A stretch of DNA of 64,000 nucleotides from Apilactobacillus waqarii (GCF_019061205.1 NZ_JAHQYH010000002.1:1-64000), one strand, 5' to 3'. Positions 25,994 to 34,882 are shown, counted from the stretch's first letter. Numbers and translations: made by a program. The notes: generated by a model from the letters alone, not told the origin.

Positions 25994-27328
25994 ATGTATG
26001 ATTCTAAAAAAATAAAACATTTATTATTTTCCGCGGCGTTAGGATCAACAATGGCCTTATCTTTGAATGGTATCAAGTCTCACGCTGATACAACTCAATC
26101 ATTTAAACCATACACACCAGTGGCCTATGATATTTCTGAATTTCAGGGGCAATTAAATGATCAACAAGTAATGAATTTAAAGAATGAAGTTAAATTCGTT
26201 GTTTTAAGAATTCAAGATGGTCAATATCATGATCAACAGGTAAATAATAATATCAGTTTGATGGACAAGTATGGGATTCCATACGGTGTATACAGCTATA
26301 GCCGTTACACTAATTCCGCTCAAGCTCAAGAAGAAGCACAACGTCTACATTCACTAGCACCAAACGCTAGATTCTATGTAAACGACTTTGAAACTGGTTT
26401 TACCAACACATCCGATCAAAATGCGGTCAGTTGGGCAAACGCGATGAAACAACTAACCAAACAACCGGTTATCTTGTACAGTTCACAATCAATCTTGGAT
26501 CAATTCCAACAAAGTACTTTGAACGCATACAGTGCGGTTTGGTTGGCTAATTACACCAACTACACCCCAAATCCAAAGTACAACTATGATTTGTGGCAAT
26601 ACACTGACAAGTACCAAAGTAAGGCACTAGGTGAAGCTTTAGATGCCGACACTATTCCGGTTGGTGGTCGTAAGTTAGCATTCTGGACCACCGAAAAGAC
26701 TGCTAACGGTCACAAGCGTACTGTTGCTAAGACAGGAACCGCTAGACACATTAAAAAGCATGCTACAGCCAATGTTTTACATAAGGCCGCTAAGACACAA
26801 GTGATTACTAAGACTACCTCTGCAAAGGCTAAAAAGGTCCAATACACACCACTTGTTAATAAAGTAAGTCATCACACCAAGAAGCATGTAAAACGTGCAT
26901 ATCGCATGAAAAAACAAGCTACAAAGAAGATTGCAACTGCTAACAATACTTACCAATATGCAAGTGCTACTACTAAAAAGGTGAGCCACAAGAAGGCTTA
27001 CAAGAAGCACGCTAAAAAGCATAGTAAGTACACCTACAAGCTAAACCATGCTACAAAGAAACGTATTGCAAAAAAACATGCTAAGAAGTACAAGAAGCAT
27101 ACTAAGAAGAAATATACTTACAAGTTAGCTAAGAAGAAGACTCGTAAGCATGCTAAGTACAAATACGCAAAGAAGCTTACTTACAAGGTTAAGAAGAACC
27201 TAAAGCATAAAAAGCTACATCATTCTTATAAAACTAAGAAGCATAACAAGGCTAAAAGACACTACAAATACAGTGTGAAGAAGATTCATCATAAGCACAC
27301 CAAGAAAATGGTTTACCGTGCAGCTTAA
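25994..27328 (+). CDS. GH25 lysozyme with a long Lys/His/Tyr-rich C-terminal tail
   Basis: Secreted muramidase of 444 residues. The signal peptide ends near SHA at residue 31. The GH25 barrel spans about 40-230, with the first catalytic-face aspartate D46 in AYDISEFQG and the D-x-E pair D131/E133 in YVNDFETG; YSYSRYTNSAQAQEEA and LWQYTD are family-typical. From about residue 232 to the end the protein is a low-complexity, extremely basic tail made of KKHAKKH, KYTYK and similar units, with no LysM, SH3 or SLAP pattern. The tail may bind anionic wall polymers or DNA; that is inference. The gene has its own terminator. Confidence 0.88.
   Translation: MYDSKKIKHLLFSAALGSTMALSLNGIKSHADTTQSFKPYTPVAYDISEFQGQLNDQQVMNLKNEVKFVVLRIQDGQYHDQQVNNNISLMDKYGIPYGVYSYSRYTNSAQAQEEAQRLHSLAPNARFYVNDFETGFTNTSDQNAVSWANAMKQLTKQPVILYSSQSILDQFQQSTLNAYSAVWLANYTNYTPNPKYNYDLWQYTDKYQSKALGEALDADTIPVGGRKLAFWTTEKTANGHKRTVAKTGTARHIKKHATANVLHKAAKTQVITKTTSAKAKKVQYTPLVNKVSHHTKKHVKRAYRMKKQATKKIATANNTYQYASATTKKVSHKKAYKKHAKKHSKYTYKLNHATKKRIAKKHAKKYKKHTKKKYTYKLAKKKTRKHAKYKYAKKLTYKVKKNLKHKKLHHSYKTKKHNKAKRHYKYSVKKIHHKHTKKMVYRAA
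26690..27325 (+). repeat. Repetitive coding region for the basic tail of the GH25 lysozyme
   Basis: AAG, AAA, CAT, CAC, TAC and GCT codons dominate, with short imperfect repeats encoding combinations of KKH, AKK, HAK and KYTYK. Length variation between strains would be expected from the internal repeats. Confidence 0.7.
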
Positions 27329-27331
27329 AAT

Positions 27332-27366
27332 AAAAACGTCTGATTATTTCGATCAGGCGTTTTTTT
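27332..27366 (+). terminator. Terminator of the GH25 gene
   Basis: AACGTCTGAT and ATCAGGCGTT stem followed by a T run. Confidence 0.85.
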
Positions 27367-27367
27367 G

Positions 27368-27396
27368 TTGTATTAATTTTCTTCTTCGTATACAAT
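27368..27396 (+). promoter_or_regulatory. Promoter of the TetR gene
   Basis: TTGTAT, 17 bases, TACAAT. Confidence 0.55.
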
Positions 27397-27398
27397 AA

Positions 27399-27411
27399 TG
27401 ACCAACGGTCA
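27399..27411. promoter_or_regulatory. Candidate TetR operator
   Basis: TGACCAACGGTCA, a perfect 5-3-5 palindrome sitting 3 bases after the -10 box and 20 bases before the TetR gene, fits autoregulation. Similar TGACC-GGTCA half-sites are common for TetR-family proteins. Confidence 0.5.
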
Positions 27412-27431
27412 ATTTAGAAGAGGAGCCAATC

Positions 27432-28076
27432 ATGAATATTAAAACTGCTGATGAAAAGCAACAAAAACAAGCATTGATTGCAGAAACTGCACTCAAGATG
27501 TTTGAAGAAAATGATTTTTATGATATCTCCATCAACGCGATTGCGCAAAGAAGCCACGTCGCAAAGGGAACGGTCTTTAACTACTTCAAGACCAAGGAAA
27601 ATATATTCATGCACCTACTTTTGGTGGGATATCAGGAATTCTTTTTACAAACACTAAACCAATTACAACAAGCCAAGTTAACAACCACAGATGAACTAAA
27701 ATCGTTTTTACTAACTAACACCAAGGACTTAATTGAAAACCACCTAACATTAATTAAGTTAAACGCATTGCGTGGACCTGTTTTAGAGGGGAAAGCATCT
27801 AGAGAAGAGACGATTGAAGGTCGCAAGAAGTTATATGAAGTCCATGAACAACTAGCGCAATTCATTCATGATTCATTTCCATCAATCGACGTCAAAACTG
27901 CCAATAAAATCTTCATTATCCAAAGCAGCATTGCCAGTGGATTGATTAATTTATCGAATTTGGATTCGTTCAATCAAGAACCGATTCCGGGAAATATGGA
28001 TGACTTCAAGGTTAGTATCCTAAACGACTCAATGGAAACTTTCGACTTTTATCTAACAGGGTTACTTGGCAAATAA
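27432..28076 (+). CDS. TetR-family transcriptional regulator
   Basis: Protein of 214 residues with an N-terminal helix-turn-helix (about 12-60): ALKMFEENDFYDISINAIAQ and HVAKGTVFNYFKTKENIF match the TetR_N pattern closely. The C-terminal ligand domain is not recognisable. It ends 10 bases inside the region upstream of the LepA-like gene, giving a likely two-gene unit; regulating a translation GTPase paralogue by a TetR protein is unusual. Confidence 0.88.
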   Translation: MNIKTADEKQQKQALIAETALKMFEENDFYDISINAIAQRSHVAKGTVFNYFKTKENIFMHLLLVGYQEFFLQTLNQLQQAKLTTTDELKSFLLTNTKDLIENHLTLIKLNALRGPVLEGKASREETIEGRKKLYEVHEQLAQFIHDSFPSIDVKTANKIFIIQSSIASGLINLSNLDSFNQEPIPGNMDDFKVSILNDSMETFDFYLTGLLGK

Positions 28077-28086
28077 AGGAGTAACT

Positions 28087-29883
28087 ATGATGAAACAAGC
28101 AAATATTCGCAACTTCTCGATTGTTGCCCACATCGACCATGGAAAATCGACGTTGTCAGATCAAATCATGAAGATGACTGACACCTTTAGTTTCCGTGGC
28201 AATGAAGAACAGGTCTTAGACGACATGAAGGTCGAACAAGACCACGGGGTAACCGTTCGATCAAGAACCGTCCGTAATATTTATCGTGCCAATGACGGTC
28301 AAGAATACGAATTAAACTTAATTGATACACCGGGTCACGTCGACTTTAACTACGAGGTCGAAAAGAGTGTGTCAGCCAGTGACGGGGTCATCTTGTTGGT
28401 GGATGCAACCAAAGGAGTCCAAGCCCAAACGGTTGCCAACTACCGGATTGCTAAAAACAACAACCTAGTGATTATTCCAGTCATCAATAAGGTCGACAAC
28501 CAAAGCGCCCAAGTCGATATGTGTGAACAACAACTTTACGAATTAGACGAATCATTTTTAGAACACGACATTATCCATATCTCAGCCAAAACCGGTTTGA
28601 ATGTCAATCAAGTCCTAGAGGCAATCGTCAATCGCATTCCAAGCCCCAAGGGTGATGAAACTAAACCATTAAAGGTGATGATCTTTGATTCTCACTACGA
28701 TTCATATCAAGGAGTCGTCGCATATGTGAAGGTTATTGATGGTGTGATTAAGGCCAACGATAAACTAATGTCGATGAACCAAAAGGTGAAGTTTGAAACC
28801 CCAGAAGTGGGAATTTTCAGCCCACAATTACTACCATTAAAGGAATTAAAGTCGGGTGACATTGGTTATGTCATTACCGGAATCAAGGACCCAGCAGATG
28901 TGCGAGTCGGGGACACCATCACCGGTCAAGCTCGTCAAACCAAGCAAGCGGTGGCTGGATATCAACCCGCTCACAGTGTTGTCTTTGCCGGAATTTATCC
29001 CAAGGATGCCGACTTTGATGATTTAAAGGTAGCGATGGAAAAGTTGAAACTAAACGATTCTTCGATTGAATTCGTTGAACACGTCTCAAATTCACTGGGC
29101 CCGGGTTATCGATGTGGCTTTTTGGGGATGTTTCATCTCCAAATCGTCCGTGAGCGCCTAATTAATGAGTTTGGGATGTCCGTGATTATCACGTCACCAA
29201 ACGTTAACTATCGCTATACCACTAAGAATGACACGACACTAAAGACGATTAATAATCCGTCTGATTTACCGGACTTTTCGGTCTTAAAGACAATTGAAGA
29301 ACCATTCAATAAGGTTGTCATTGAAACACCAAGTGAGACGGTTAACGACGTGATGACTCTATTAAGTAAGAGTCGTGGATTCCTATTGGACATGAATAAC
29401 ACTGATCAATTGGTGAAGATGACCTACAGTGTTCCGTTAGCCGAAATCGCGTTTAACTTCTTCAATCAGTTGAAGTCAATTACCCATGGTTTTGCGACTT
29501 ATGATAGTCAATTCATGGAGTATGTCGAATCAGATATCGTTAAAATCACGATTGATGTTAACTATGCGCCAGTGGATGAACTAACATTTATCGTTCATCG
29601 CTTGAATGCCGAAAAATTGGCTCAATAAATCGTTCATAAATTAAAATATGTAATTCCCCGCAAACTATATCCAATGCCTGTACAGGGATATATTGAGGGA
29701 AGAGTGGTGTCCAGAGTTGATGTACCACCATTGAGAAAGAATGCGGCAGTTAGTGGCGACAAGAAGAGTGTTTCAAAGAAACAAGCGCTATTGCGTCGTC
29801 AAAGTTTGAACAAGTCAAAGAGTGCTAGCGAAGCCATTCAACTACCACAATCGGTATTCGATGCCATCTTAAATATTGAATAA
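28087..29883 (+). pseudogene. LepA/EF4-like translation GTPase paralogue interrupted by an in-frame TAA
   Basis: LepA (elongation factor 4) family GTPase acting on the ribosome. G1 AHIDHGKST, G3 DTPGH and G4 NKVD are present. The switch-region element VEQDHGVTV diverges from the usual ERERGITI, as expected for a second LepA. The frame is in register to 29883 (598 residues in all), but TAA at 29626-29628 stops it after 513 residues. The remaining IVHKLKYVIPRKLYPMPVQGYIEGRVV and QALLRRQSLNK segments are the tRNA-proximal C-terminal domain of LepA. CAA to TAA is the simplest explanation. It could be a truncated but functional protein, a recent pseudogene or a sequencing error. GGAGTAACT supports the ATG at 28087 or 28090. 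Confidence 0.88.
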
Positions 29884-29917
29884 AAAAAGCACCCAAGCAT
29901 AAGCTTGGGTGCTTTTT
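29884..29917. terminator. Bidirectional terminator
   Basis: AGCACCCAAGC and GCTTGGGTGCT around ATAA, with A and T tracts, between the LepA-like gene and the convergent VOC gene. Confidence 0.9.
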
Positions 29918-29931
29918 ATGATCGAAAGATA

Positions 29932-30324
29932 TTATTTTACAATTTGGCAAAATTCGATCTTTTCGTGATTAGGACCTTGAATGTTGAAGAAACGGATTCC
30001 GTTGTCCCAGAAAGTTGGGATTGATTGGATTTCGTCATCTAAAACATCGAAGCCTTGTTCTTTAGCGGCTGCGAATGCTTTATCAACATCAGTACAGTTC
30101 ATTGAAATATGGTTGATAGCACCATTTTCCATTGCAACTGGATCGCCTTCCCATGTTTCAACGGTTAGGTTACCGTATCTCATGAAGGCACAACGGTTTT
30201 CACCATTGTGGAATAAACCAGCTTGGTCAAAACCAAGTGATTTGTAGAATTCGATTGTTTTATCTAAGTCTTTTGATGGGATACCTACGTGTTGTAGACC
30301 ATCAAAGTAATCGTTTAAAGCCAT
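29932..30324 (-). CDS. VOC-superfamily (glyoxalase-like) protein
   Basis: Single-domain protein of 130 residues with two beta-alpha-beta-beta-beta modules: LQHVGIPSKDLDKTIEFYKSLGF and INHISMNCTDVDKAFAAAKEQGFDVL. Histidines in each module and a C-terminal EKIEF glutamate are in metal-ligand positions. Fold is clear; the substrate (methylglyoxal-glutathione, a diol or an antibiotic) is not. It lies 18 bases after the dehydrogenase gene on the same strand, so the two are probably one operon. Confidence 0.85.
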   Translation of the reverse strand: MALNDYFDGLQHVGIPSKDLDKTIEFYKSLGFDQAGLFHNGENRCAFMRYGNLTVETWEGDPVAMENGAINHISMNCTDVDKAFAAAKEQGFDVLDDEIQSIPTFWDNGIRFFNIQGPNHEKIEFCQIVK

Positions 30325-30342
30325 AATTTAAGCCTCCAAAAA

Positions 30343-31344
30343 TTAGTCAGAAACTTTAACAACACATTTACCAGTTAGGTTTGAAGTACCGTTTAGGACA
30401 CTTTCAACGTCTTCTAGTGAGATGATGTTGTCAATAATCTTTTCAACATTAACTTTACCACTTTGTAGTAGGGCAATAGCATCTTCGAATGAGTTAGGGT
30501 TGATGAATGCACCTTGGATAGTTAATTGTTTCTTGAATACTTCGTAAGTGTTCATGCTGAATTTTTGATCTGGAGCACCAACACCGAACATCAATACTTG
30601 AGCACCCTTAACAGTTGCTTCGATTGCTTGTTCTTGAGTAGCTGGTTGACCAACGGCTTCAATAACAACGTCATATTCGGCTGGAATTTCTTCCTTAGTA
30701 GTGTTGATAACACGGTCGATGTTTAGCTTTTCTTTTTCAGCAGCTAATTTGTCATCATGACGACCAGTTAAGTCAACTTCTTTAACACCGTATGAACGTA
30801 GTAATTGTGCAAAGATTAGACCCATGTAACCATCACCAATAACTAGAGCTTTTTGGTAAGGTTTGATGTTTAATAAGTCCATACCGTGAACGGCACATGA
30901 GATTGGTTCACAAGTAGCAGCTGACTTCAAGTCAACGTTGTCTGGTAACTTGTAAACAACTTGAGTTGGGGCAGTGAAGTATTCTTCTAGACCACCATTT
31001 CTAGTAACACCAACGGCTGATAGGTTGTCACATAGTTCTGGACGAGCTGTACGACAGTAGTCACATTTACCACAGTAGATGTTAGGGTCAACAGTTACAC
31101 GGTCACCAACTTTAAGATCAGTAACGTCTGAACCTACAGCTGAGATAACACCTGAATTTTCGTGGCCTAATACGATTGGAGGAACAGCGTCAGCTGAACC
31201 TGGTAGACCATTGTATAGTGCGTAGTCAGTACCACAGATACCAGCGTATTTTGCGTTGATAACAACTTCGTTTGCCTTTGGTTCTGGCATTTCAGTGTTT
31301 TGGATTTCTAATTGTTTCTTGCCTGTTAAAACTAATGCTTTCAT
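30343..31344 (-). CDS. Zinc-dependent medium-chain alcohol/polyol dehydrogenase
   Basis: MDR-superfamily oxidoreductase of 333 residues. The catalytic zinc site includes Cys37 (GICGTDY), His61-Glu62 (LGHENSG) and a later glutamate; the structural zinc is held by Cys91, 94, 97 and 105. The Rossmann region ALVIGDGYMGLIFAQLL lies near 165-182. The closest families are sorbitol/threonine dehydrogenase and 2,3-butanediol dehydrogenase; the substrate is undetermined. Codon use suggests strong expression. A TATAAT-bearing promoter lies upstream on the minus strand with an inverted repeat between it and the start. Confidence 0.9.
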   Translation of the reverse strand: MKALVLTGKKQLEIQNTEMPEPKANEVVINAKYAGICGTDYALYNGLPGSADAVPPIVLGHENSGVISAVGSDVTDLKVGDRVTVDPNIYCGKCDYCRTARPELCDNLSAVGVTRNGGLEEYFTAPTQVVYKLPDNVDLKSAATCEPISCAVHGMDLLNIKPYQKALVIGDGYMGLIFAQLLRSYGVKEVDLTGRHDDKLAAEKEKLNIDRVINTTKEEIPAEYDVVIEAVGQPATQEQAIEATVKGAQVLMFGVGAPDQKFSMNTYEVFKKQLTIQGAFINPNSFEDAIALLQSGKVNVEKIIDNIISLEDVESVLNGTSNLTGKCVVKVSD

Positions 31345-31391
31345 AATTCAAGATCCTTTCCAAATTGAATTTTAAGTATTATTTTTTTACG

Positions 31392-31418
31392 CAGTTGTGA
31401 ATTAATTAAGACTTTCAC
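31392..31418. promoter_or_regulatory. Inverted repeat in the dehydrogenase leader
   Basis: TTGTGAA and TTCACAA separated by about a turn, between the minus-strand TATAAT (near 31432-31437) and the dehydrogenase start; a possible repressor site. Confidence 0.4.
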
Positions 31419-31606
31419 AAACTTACAAGTATTATAATAACTCATTTTTAAAAAAATGAAAGTGTTTTGATGAAATTTAATTCTTAAGTTTATTTAAAAG
31501 GTACGAAAAAACGGCGTATAACGTTGATATAATAACGTTTTACACCGTGTAACTTTTTTTATAAAAATATTCGATCAATTCAATTTTAGATTGTGTAAAA
31601 CTGAAC

Positions 31607-32491
31607 TTATTTAACTTCGTGCTTAATCAAAGCATCTGCCAAAGCGAAGTTTCCGTAGGTTGCAGAGCCGTTTCCATCAAGGGTTGGAGTTGAAATGTAT
31701 TCTTCTAGGTTCTTAATGTCAATATAGCCATTTAATAGCTTAGAAAATTCAAATCTAACCTTTTTGAGAAATTTTTCACTAACTACGCCACCACCAAAAA
31801 TAATTTTGGCTGGTCTGAAGGTTAGTGTGGTTTGCAACGCAGCTTGTGCTACGTAGTAGGCCATGATGTCCCAAACGTGGTTAGTTTGCGCAACTTCTTG
31901 CCCCTTCATACCTAGACGAGCTTCGAATGTAGGTCCGCAGACTAATCCTTCAAGACAGTCCTTGTGGTATGGACAGATTCCATCGAAATCTAGATCGTCT
32001 TCGTGACGTTTTAATTTCACGTGACCCATTTCAGGATGGCCCATGTCTCCTACAAATTGTCCGTTAATGATGATTCCAGCACCGACACCGGTACCGATAG
32101 TGTAATAAACCAAAGAATCTAATCTGTGGCCACTATTTTTAAGGTTAACGTATTCTCCGAACACTGATCCGTTAACGTCAGTTGTCCAATACATTGGAAT
32201 ATCGAATTCCTCTTTAAATACTCCCAAAAAGTTTTCATTTGACCAACCAGGCTTGGGAGTTTCGGTAATATAACCGTACTTGGTGGAATCTTTTCTAATT
32301 TCAATTGGGCCGAATGATGAAATACTTAGTGCGGCTAAATCTTCAAATTGTTTGAAGAAGTCGATAGCCTTACTAAAAGTTTCAGCAGGGGTAGTGGTAG
32401 GAATTACCAAACTATCTAACACTTGGTAGTCAGTGTTACCCACAGCACAAACGAATTTTGTGCCTCCAGCCTCTATGCTTCCCAGTAACAT
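31607..32491 (-). CDS. ROK-family fructokinase
   Basis: Sugar kinase of 294 residues phosphorylating fructose with ATP. The ATP loop EAGGTKFVCAVG is at the N-terminus. YTIGTGVGAGIIINGQFV and the zinc-binding segment GHPEMGHVKLKRHEDD to GICPYHKDCLEG identify the Gram-positive fructokinase branch (ScrK/Frk), as opposed to glucokinase. Heterofermenters and especially fructophilic species depend on fructose both as carbon source and electron acceptor. It is monocistronic. Confidence 0.88.
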   Translation of the reverse strand: MLLGSIEAGGTKFVCAVGNTDYQVLDSLVIPTTTPAETFSKAIDFFKQFEDLAALSISSFGPIEIRKDSTKYGYITETPKPGWSNENFLGVFKEEFDIPMYWTTDVNGSVFGEYVNLKNSGHRLDSLVYYTIGTGVGAGIIINGQFVGDMGHPEMGHVKLKRHEDDLDFDGICPYHKDCLEGLVCGPTFEARLGMKGQEVAQTNHVWDIMAYYVAQAALQTTLTFRPAKIIFGGGVVSEKFLKKVRFEFSKLLNGYIDIKNLEEYISTPTLDGNGSATYGNFALADALIKHEVK

Positions 32492-32668
32492 AAAGTTATT
32501 GCTCCTTATTTATATCTTCTTATTCTTATCTATAAATCGGTTTTAAAATACTTTTAAAAATTTTTTATCTAAGATTTTAAGTTTTGTTTTTAATGTTTTT
32601 TAATTTTAGTTATCACTCTCTAATTATGATAAGTTTTCACAGACTAAATGTCAAAGTAAAAATGCTAA

Positions 32669-32696
32669 TTGGTATAGTAAATAACGGACGTATGAT
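32669..32696 (+). promoter_or_regulatory. Promoter of the fluoride-channel pair
   Basis: TTGGTA, 16 bases, TATGAT. I looked for and did not find a fluoride riboswitch in 32492-32742; apart from promoter signals this AT-rich stretch holds nothing I can identify. Confidence 0.55.
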
Positions 32697-32742
32697 AATA
32701 TTTATTATTATGAATGTTTATAAATAGAAAGGGTAATTTTAG

Positions 32743-33126
32743 ATGAGAAGAGTACTATACATATTCCTTCTAGCCTTTATTGGCGGTCTTTTGCGCGGTT
32801 ACTTCACGCTTTTAGCTGGTGATGATCACTTTATCGCAACCATCATAATTAACTTAATTGGTGCGTTTGTCTTAGCGTTTATTACTGGTGCACTTCCATA
32901 TTTAATTGAGATATCTAATGATTTAATGACTGGACTAAGCGTTGGCTTAGTTGGTGGGTTTACCACTTTTTCAACATTTTCATTCGACAGTATCAATTTA
33001 TTTTTAAACCACAAAATTGGTATAGGTCTTTTATACGTATTAGTGAGTCTAATCGGAGGTTTAATATTAGCTCAGATTGGAACTAAATTAGGCCAAAGCT
33101 TTGAAAATAAGGAGGATCAACTATGA
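32743..33126 (+). CDS. Fluoride channel subunit, CrcB/FluC family (first of pair)
   Basis: Membrane protein of 127 residues with four helices. The signatures are GGLLRGYF near the N-terminus, NLIGAFVLAFITG with the pore asparagine, and GGFTTFSTFSFDSI. Fluc channels export fluoride passively and act as antiparallel dimers. The stop overlaps the next gene by four bases; two non-identical subunits encoded in tandem imply a heterodimer. Confidence 0.9.
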   Translation: MRRVLYIFLLAFIGGLLRGYFTLLAGDDHFIATIIINLIGAFVLAFITGALPYLIEISNDLMTGLSVGLVGGFTTFSTFSFDSINLFLNHKIGIGLLYVLVSLIGGLILAQIGTKLGQSFENKEDQL

Positions 33127-33473
33127 TTGAGAGTGTTTTAATTGTTGGTTTGGGTGCCGCAGTTGGTTCTCTAATCCGTTATGGTGTCACCAATGGACTA
33201 AAGAAGATGTTCTCGAAAAACGCCTTTCCGGTAGCGACTTTCTTCATCAATATCACCGGATCGTTTCTGTTAGGATTGGTAAATGGCCAACTACCTAAGA
33301 ATACTTTTATTCTAGCTTTTTCCATTGCAGTTCTTGGTGGATACACCACTTTTTCTACCTATATGAATGAAACGGTACAATTAGGTACCAAGAAAAAGGT
33401 CATGGCATATGCATACTACCTATTAAGTGCATTAATAGGGATTCTAGCAGCATTACTTGGCTATATGATTTAA
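33123..33473 (+). CDS. Fluoride channel subunit, CrcB/FluC family (second of pair)
   Basis: Protein of 116 residues with four helices. GAAVGSLIRYGV, NITGSFLLGLVNG and GGYTTFSTYMNE are the family markers, each a counterpart of the first subunit. AAGGAGG lies inside the end of the upstream gene. Confidence 0.9.
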   Translation: MIESVLIVGLGAAVGSLIRYGVTNGLKKMFSKNAFPVATFFINITGSFLLGLVNGQLPKNTFILAFSIAVLGGYTTFSTYMNETVQLGTKKKVMAYAYYLLSALIGILAALLGYMI

Positions 33474-33481
33474 ATTTAATT

Positions 33482-33516
33482 TAAAAAAGAGACCACTTTG
33501 GTGGTCTCTTTTTTTA
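33482..33516 (+). terminator. Terminator of the fluoride-channel genes
   Basis: AGAGACCAC and GTGGTCTCT around TTTG, with A and T tracts. Confidence 0.88.
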
Positions 33517-33661
33517 TGTATTCATCTTTGAAACAAAAATGGATTTAGAAATTTTATCATCACAATATAAATTTAAAATAATAATTAGATTAATTATATA
33601 ATAATGATATTATCGTTAGATAAAATTAATATTTCTAGATTAATTGCTAGGGGGCAATATT

Positions 33662-34147
33662 ATGAAGATCAACAAATCAATTTTAACTGGAATGACTGCT
33701 TTGTCATTATTTGCTACAAGTGCAGCTGCTGCAACAAGCGCTGTTACTCCAGTCGTATCAAACGCGGCTGCTAAGAAATCTGAAGCTAAGAAATCTTATA
33801 CCTATTACTTGATATTTAAAGTTGTAAGTAAAGGCCATGATACACATTATTTCAAGGAAATTGTAAAAACTGAAAAGATTACAAAGGAAAAAATGCAAAA
33901 GAAAGGTGATCGAGAAACAGTTTTTATTGGACCTCTTTCTTCAGGTAAAATGCTCTATTCTATTAAAAATGGAGATTTAGTATTTAAACTAAAAGGAAAT
34001 CGTATTGTGCGTGTACAAAAAGGTACAACTGTTTACACAAGTAAGAAACATAAAGCAACTAAGGATTCTGATTTTACTCTTAAAGGAAGAATATTCCGAA
34101 TCTCCAAGGCAGAATTCAACAAATTAAACAGGGAACAAACTAGATAA
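33662..34147 (+). CDS. Hypothetical secreted protein, 161 residues
   Basis: Starts at the ATG at 33662 behind AGGGGGCAAT; the TTG at 33644 lacks a ribosome-binding site. It has an N-terminal signal peptide (about 1-24 with the TSAAAA region), then an Ala/Lys-rich linker and a basic beta-rich domain from about 45. Many lysines give a high isoelectric point, so it may cling to the wall. No family recognised. The next gene's ATG is one base beyond the stop. Confidence 0.7.
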   Translation: MKINKSILTGMTALSLFATSAAAATSAVTPVVSNAAAKKSEAKKSYTYYLIFKVVSKGHDTHYFKEIVKTEKITKEKMQKKGDRETVFIGPLSSGKMLYSIKNGDLVFKLKGNRIVRVQKGTTVYTSKKHKATKDSDFTLKGRIFRISKAEFNKLNREQTR

Positions 34148-34205
34148 TATGGGAATTTTCAGAGATATTTACAATAAGACATTTTCTAAAAATGGAGTTG
34201 ATAAT

Positions 34206-34874
34206 ATGAGCAACTTAGACGTAATTAAAGAAATTCGAGCAAATCACTTAGATCAATATTCATCATGGGCACTTTACGATATCGACGATGCAAGACTTAA
34301 AGAATACTTAGATCAAGACAAGAAGATTCCAAATGAAAATTTAGCATTCCCAGCAAAATATCAAAACGATGAAGCATTAGCTAACAAAATTAATACAGAC
34401 GCCATGTTTTACGGTTTAAACGTTGCTGCTAGAAACATCAAGACTGATTCTGGTGATTGGGAAAACTTCCATGATACTAGAGATAAATCAAAGGACTTGG
34501 GAATCTTATTTGACCTTTACAACACCAAGTTTAGAGGGGCATACATGTCTGATGTCTTCAAGGACTTACCAGAAACTGAATCAAAGAACGTTAAAGTAAG
34601 CCAATTGGTTAAAGACATGCAAGCAGATGGTGATAATGACGCTAAGAAGAGTTTGAGATTATTACAAAAAGAAATTGATATTATCAAACCAAAGATCATC
34701 GTCTTATACGGTGCACCTTCACAAGACGCCTTTGACAAGATGATTAAGGAAAACTTACTTAACTTACCTGAAGGTGTAAAGATTGTTGGTCGTCACCACT
34801 ACTCAATGGGTGAAAAATACGATGAAAAAGCCACAAAACTAGTTAAAGAATCAAAAGAAATTTACGGTGAATAA
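34206..34874 (+). CDS. Hypothetical protein, possible uracil-DNA glycosylase-superfamily member
   Basis: Protein of 222 residues starting at 34206 after TGGAG; an upstream in-frame ATG at 34149 would add 19 residues. INTDAMFYGLNVAARNI, GAYMSDVFKDLPE and KPKIIVLYGAPSQDAF follow the order of the UDG-fold motifs (a GxNP-like segment, an acidic helix and a KP(K)xIxxxG strand). Catalytic residues are not convincingly conserved, so it may have another role. Spacing suggests cotranscription with the secreted protein upstream. Confidence 0.55.
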   Translation: MSNLDVIKEIRANHLDQYSSWALYDIDDARLKEYLDQDKKIPNENLAFPAKYQNDEALANKINTDAMFYGLNVAARNIKTDSGDWENFHDTRDKSKDLGILFDLYNTKFRGAYMSDVFKDLPETESKNVKVSQLVKDMQADGDNDAKKSLRLLQKEIDIIKPKIIVLYGAPSQDAFDKMIKENLLNLPEGVKIVGRHHYSMGEKYDEKATKLVKESKEIYGE

Positions 34875-34882
34875 AACTGCAC

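Noticed and set aside
26777-27022. Minus-strand cysteine- and leucine-rich open frame in the lysozyme tail
   Set aside because: It arises from antisense reading of the Lys/His codon repeats and has no ribosome-binding site.
29674-29883. Independent 69-residue protein after the LepA-like gene
   Set aside because: It is in the same frame as the LepA-like gene and matches its C-terminal domain; its ATG is an internal methionine.
32015-32030. AATTTCACGTGACCCA as a parS site
   Set aside because: Only 12 of 16 positions match and one arm is lost; it is explained by coding sequence of the fructokinase.
32492-32742. Fluoride riboswitch upstream of the CrcB pair
   Set aside because: I found no GGNGAUGG-type core or pseudoknot pattern; only promoter-like sequence is visible.
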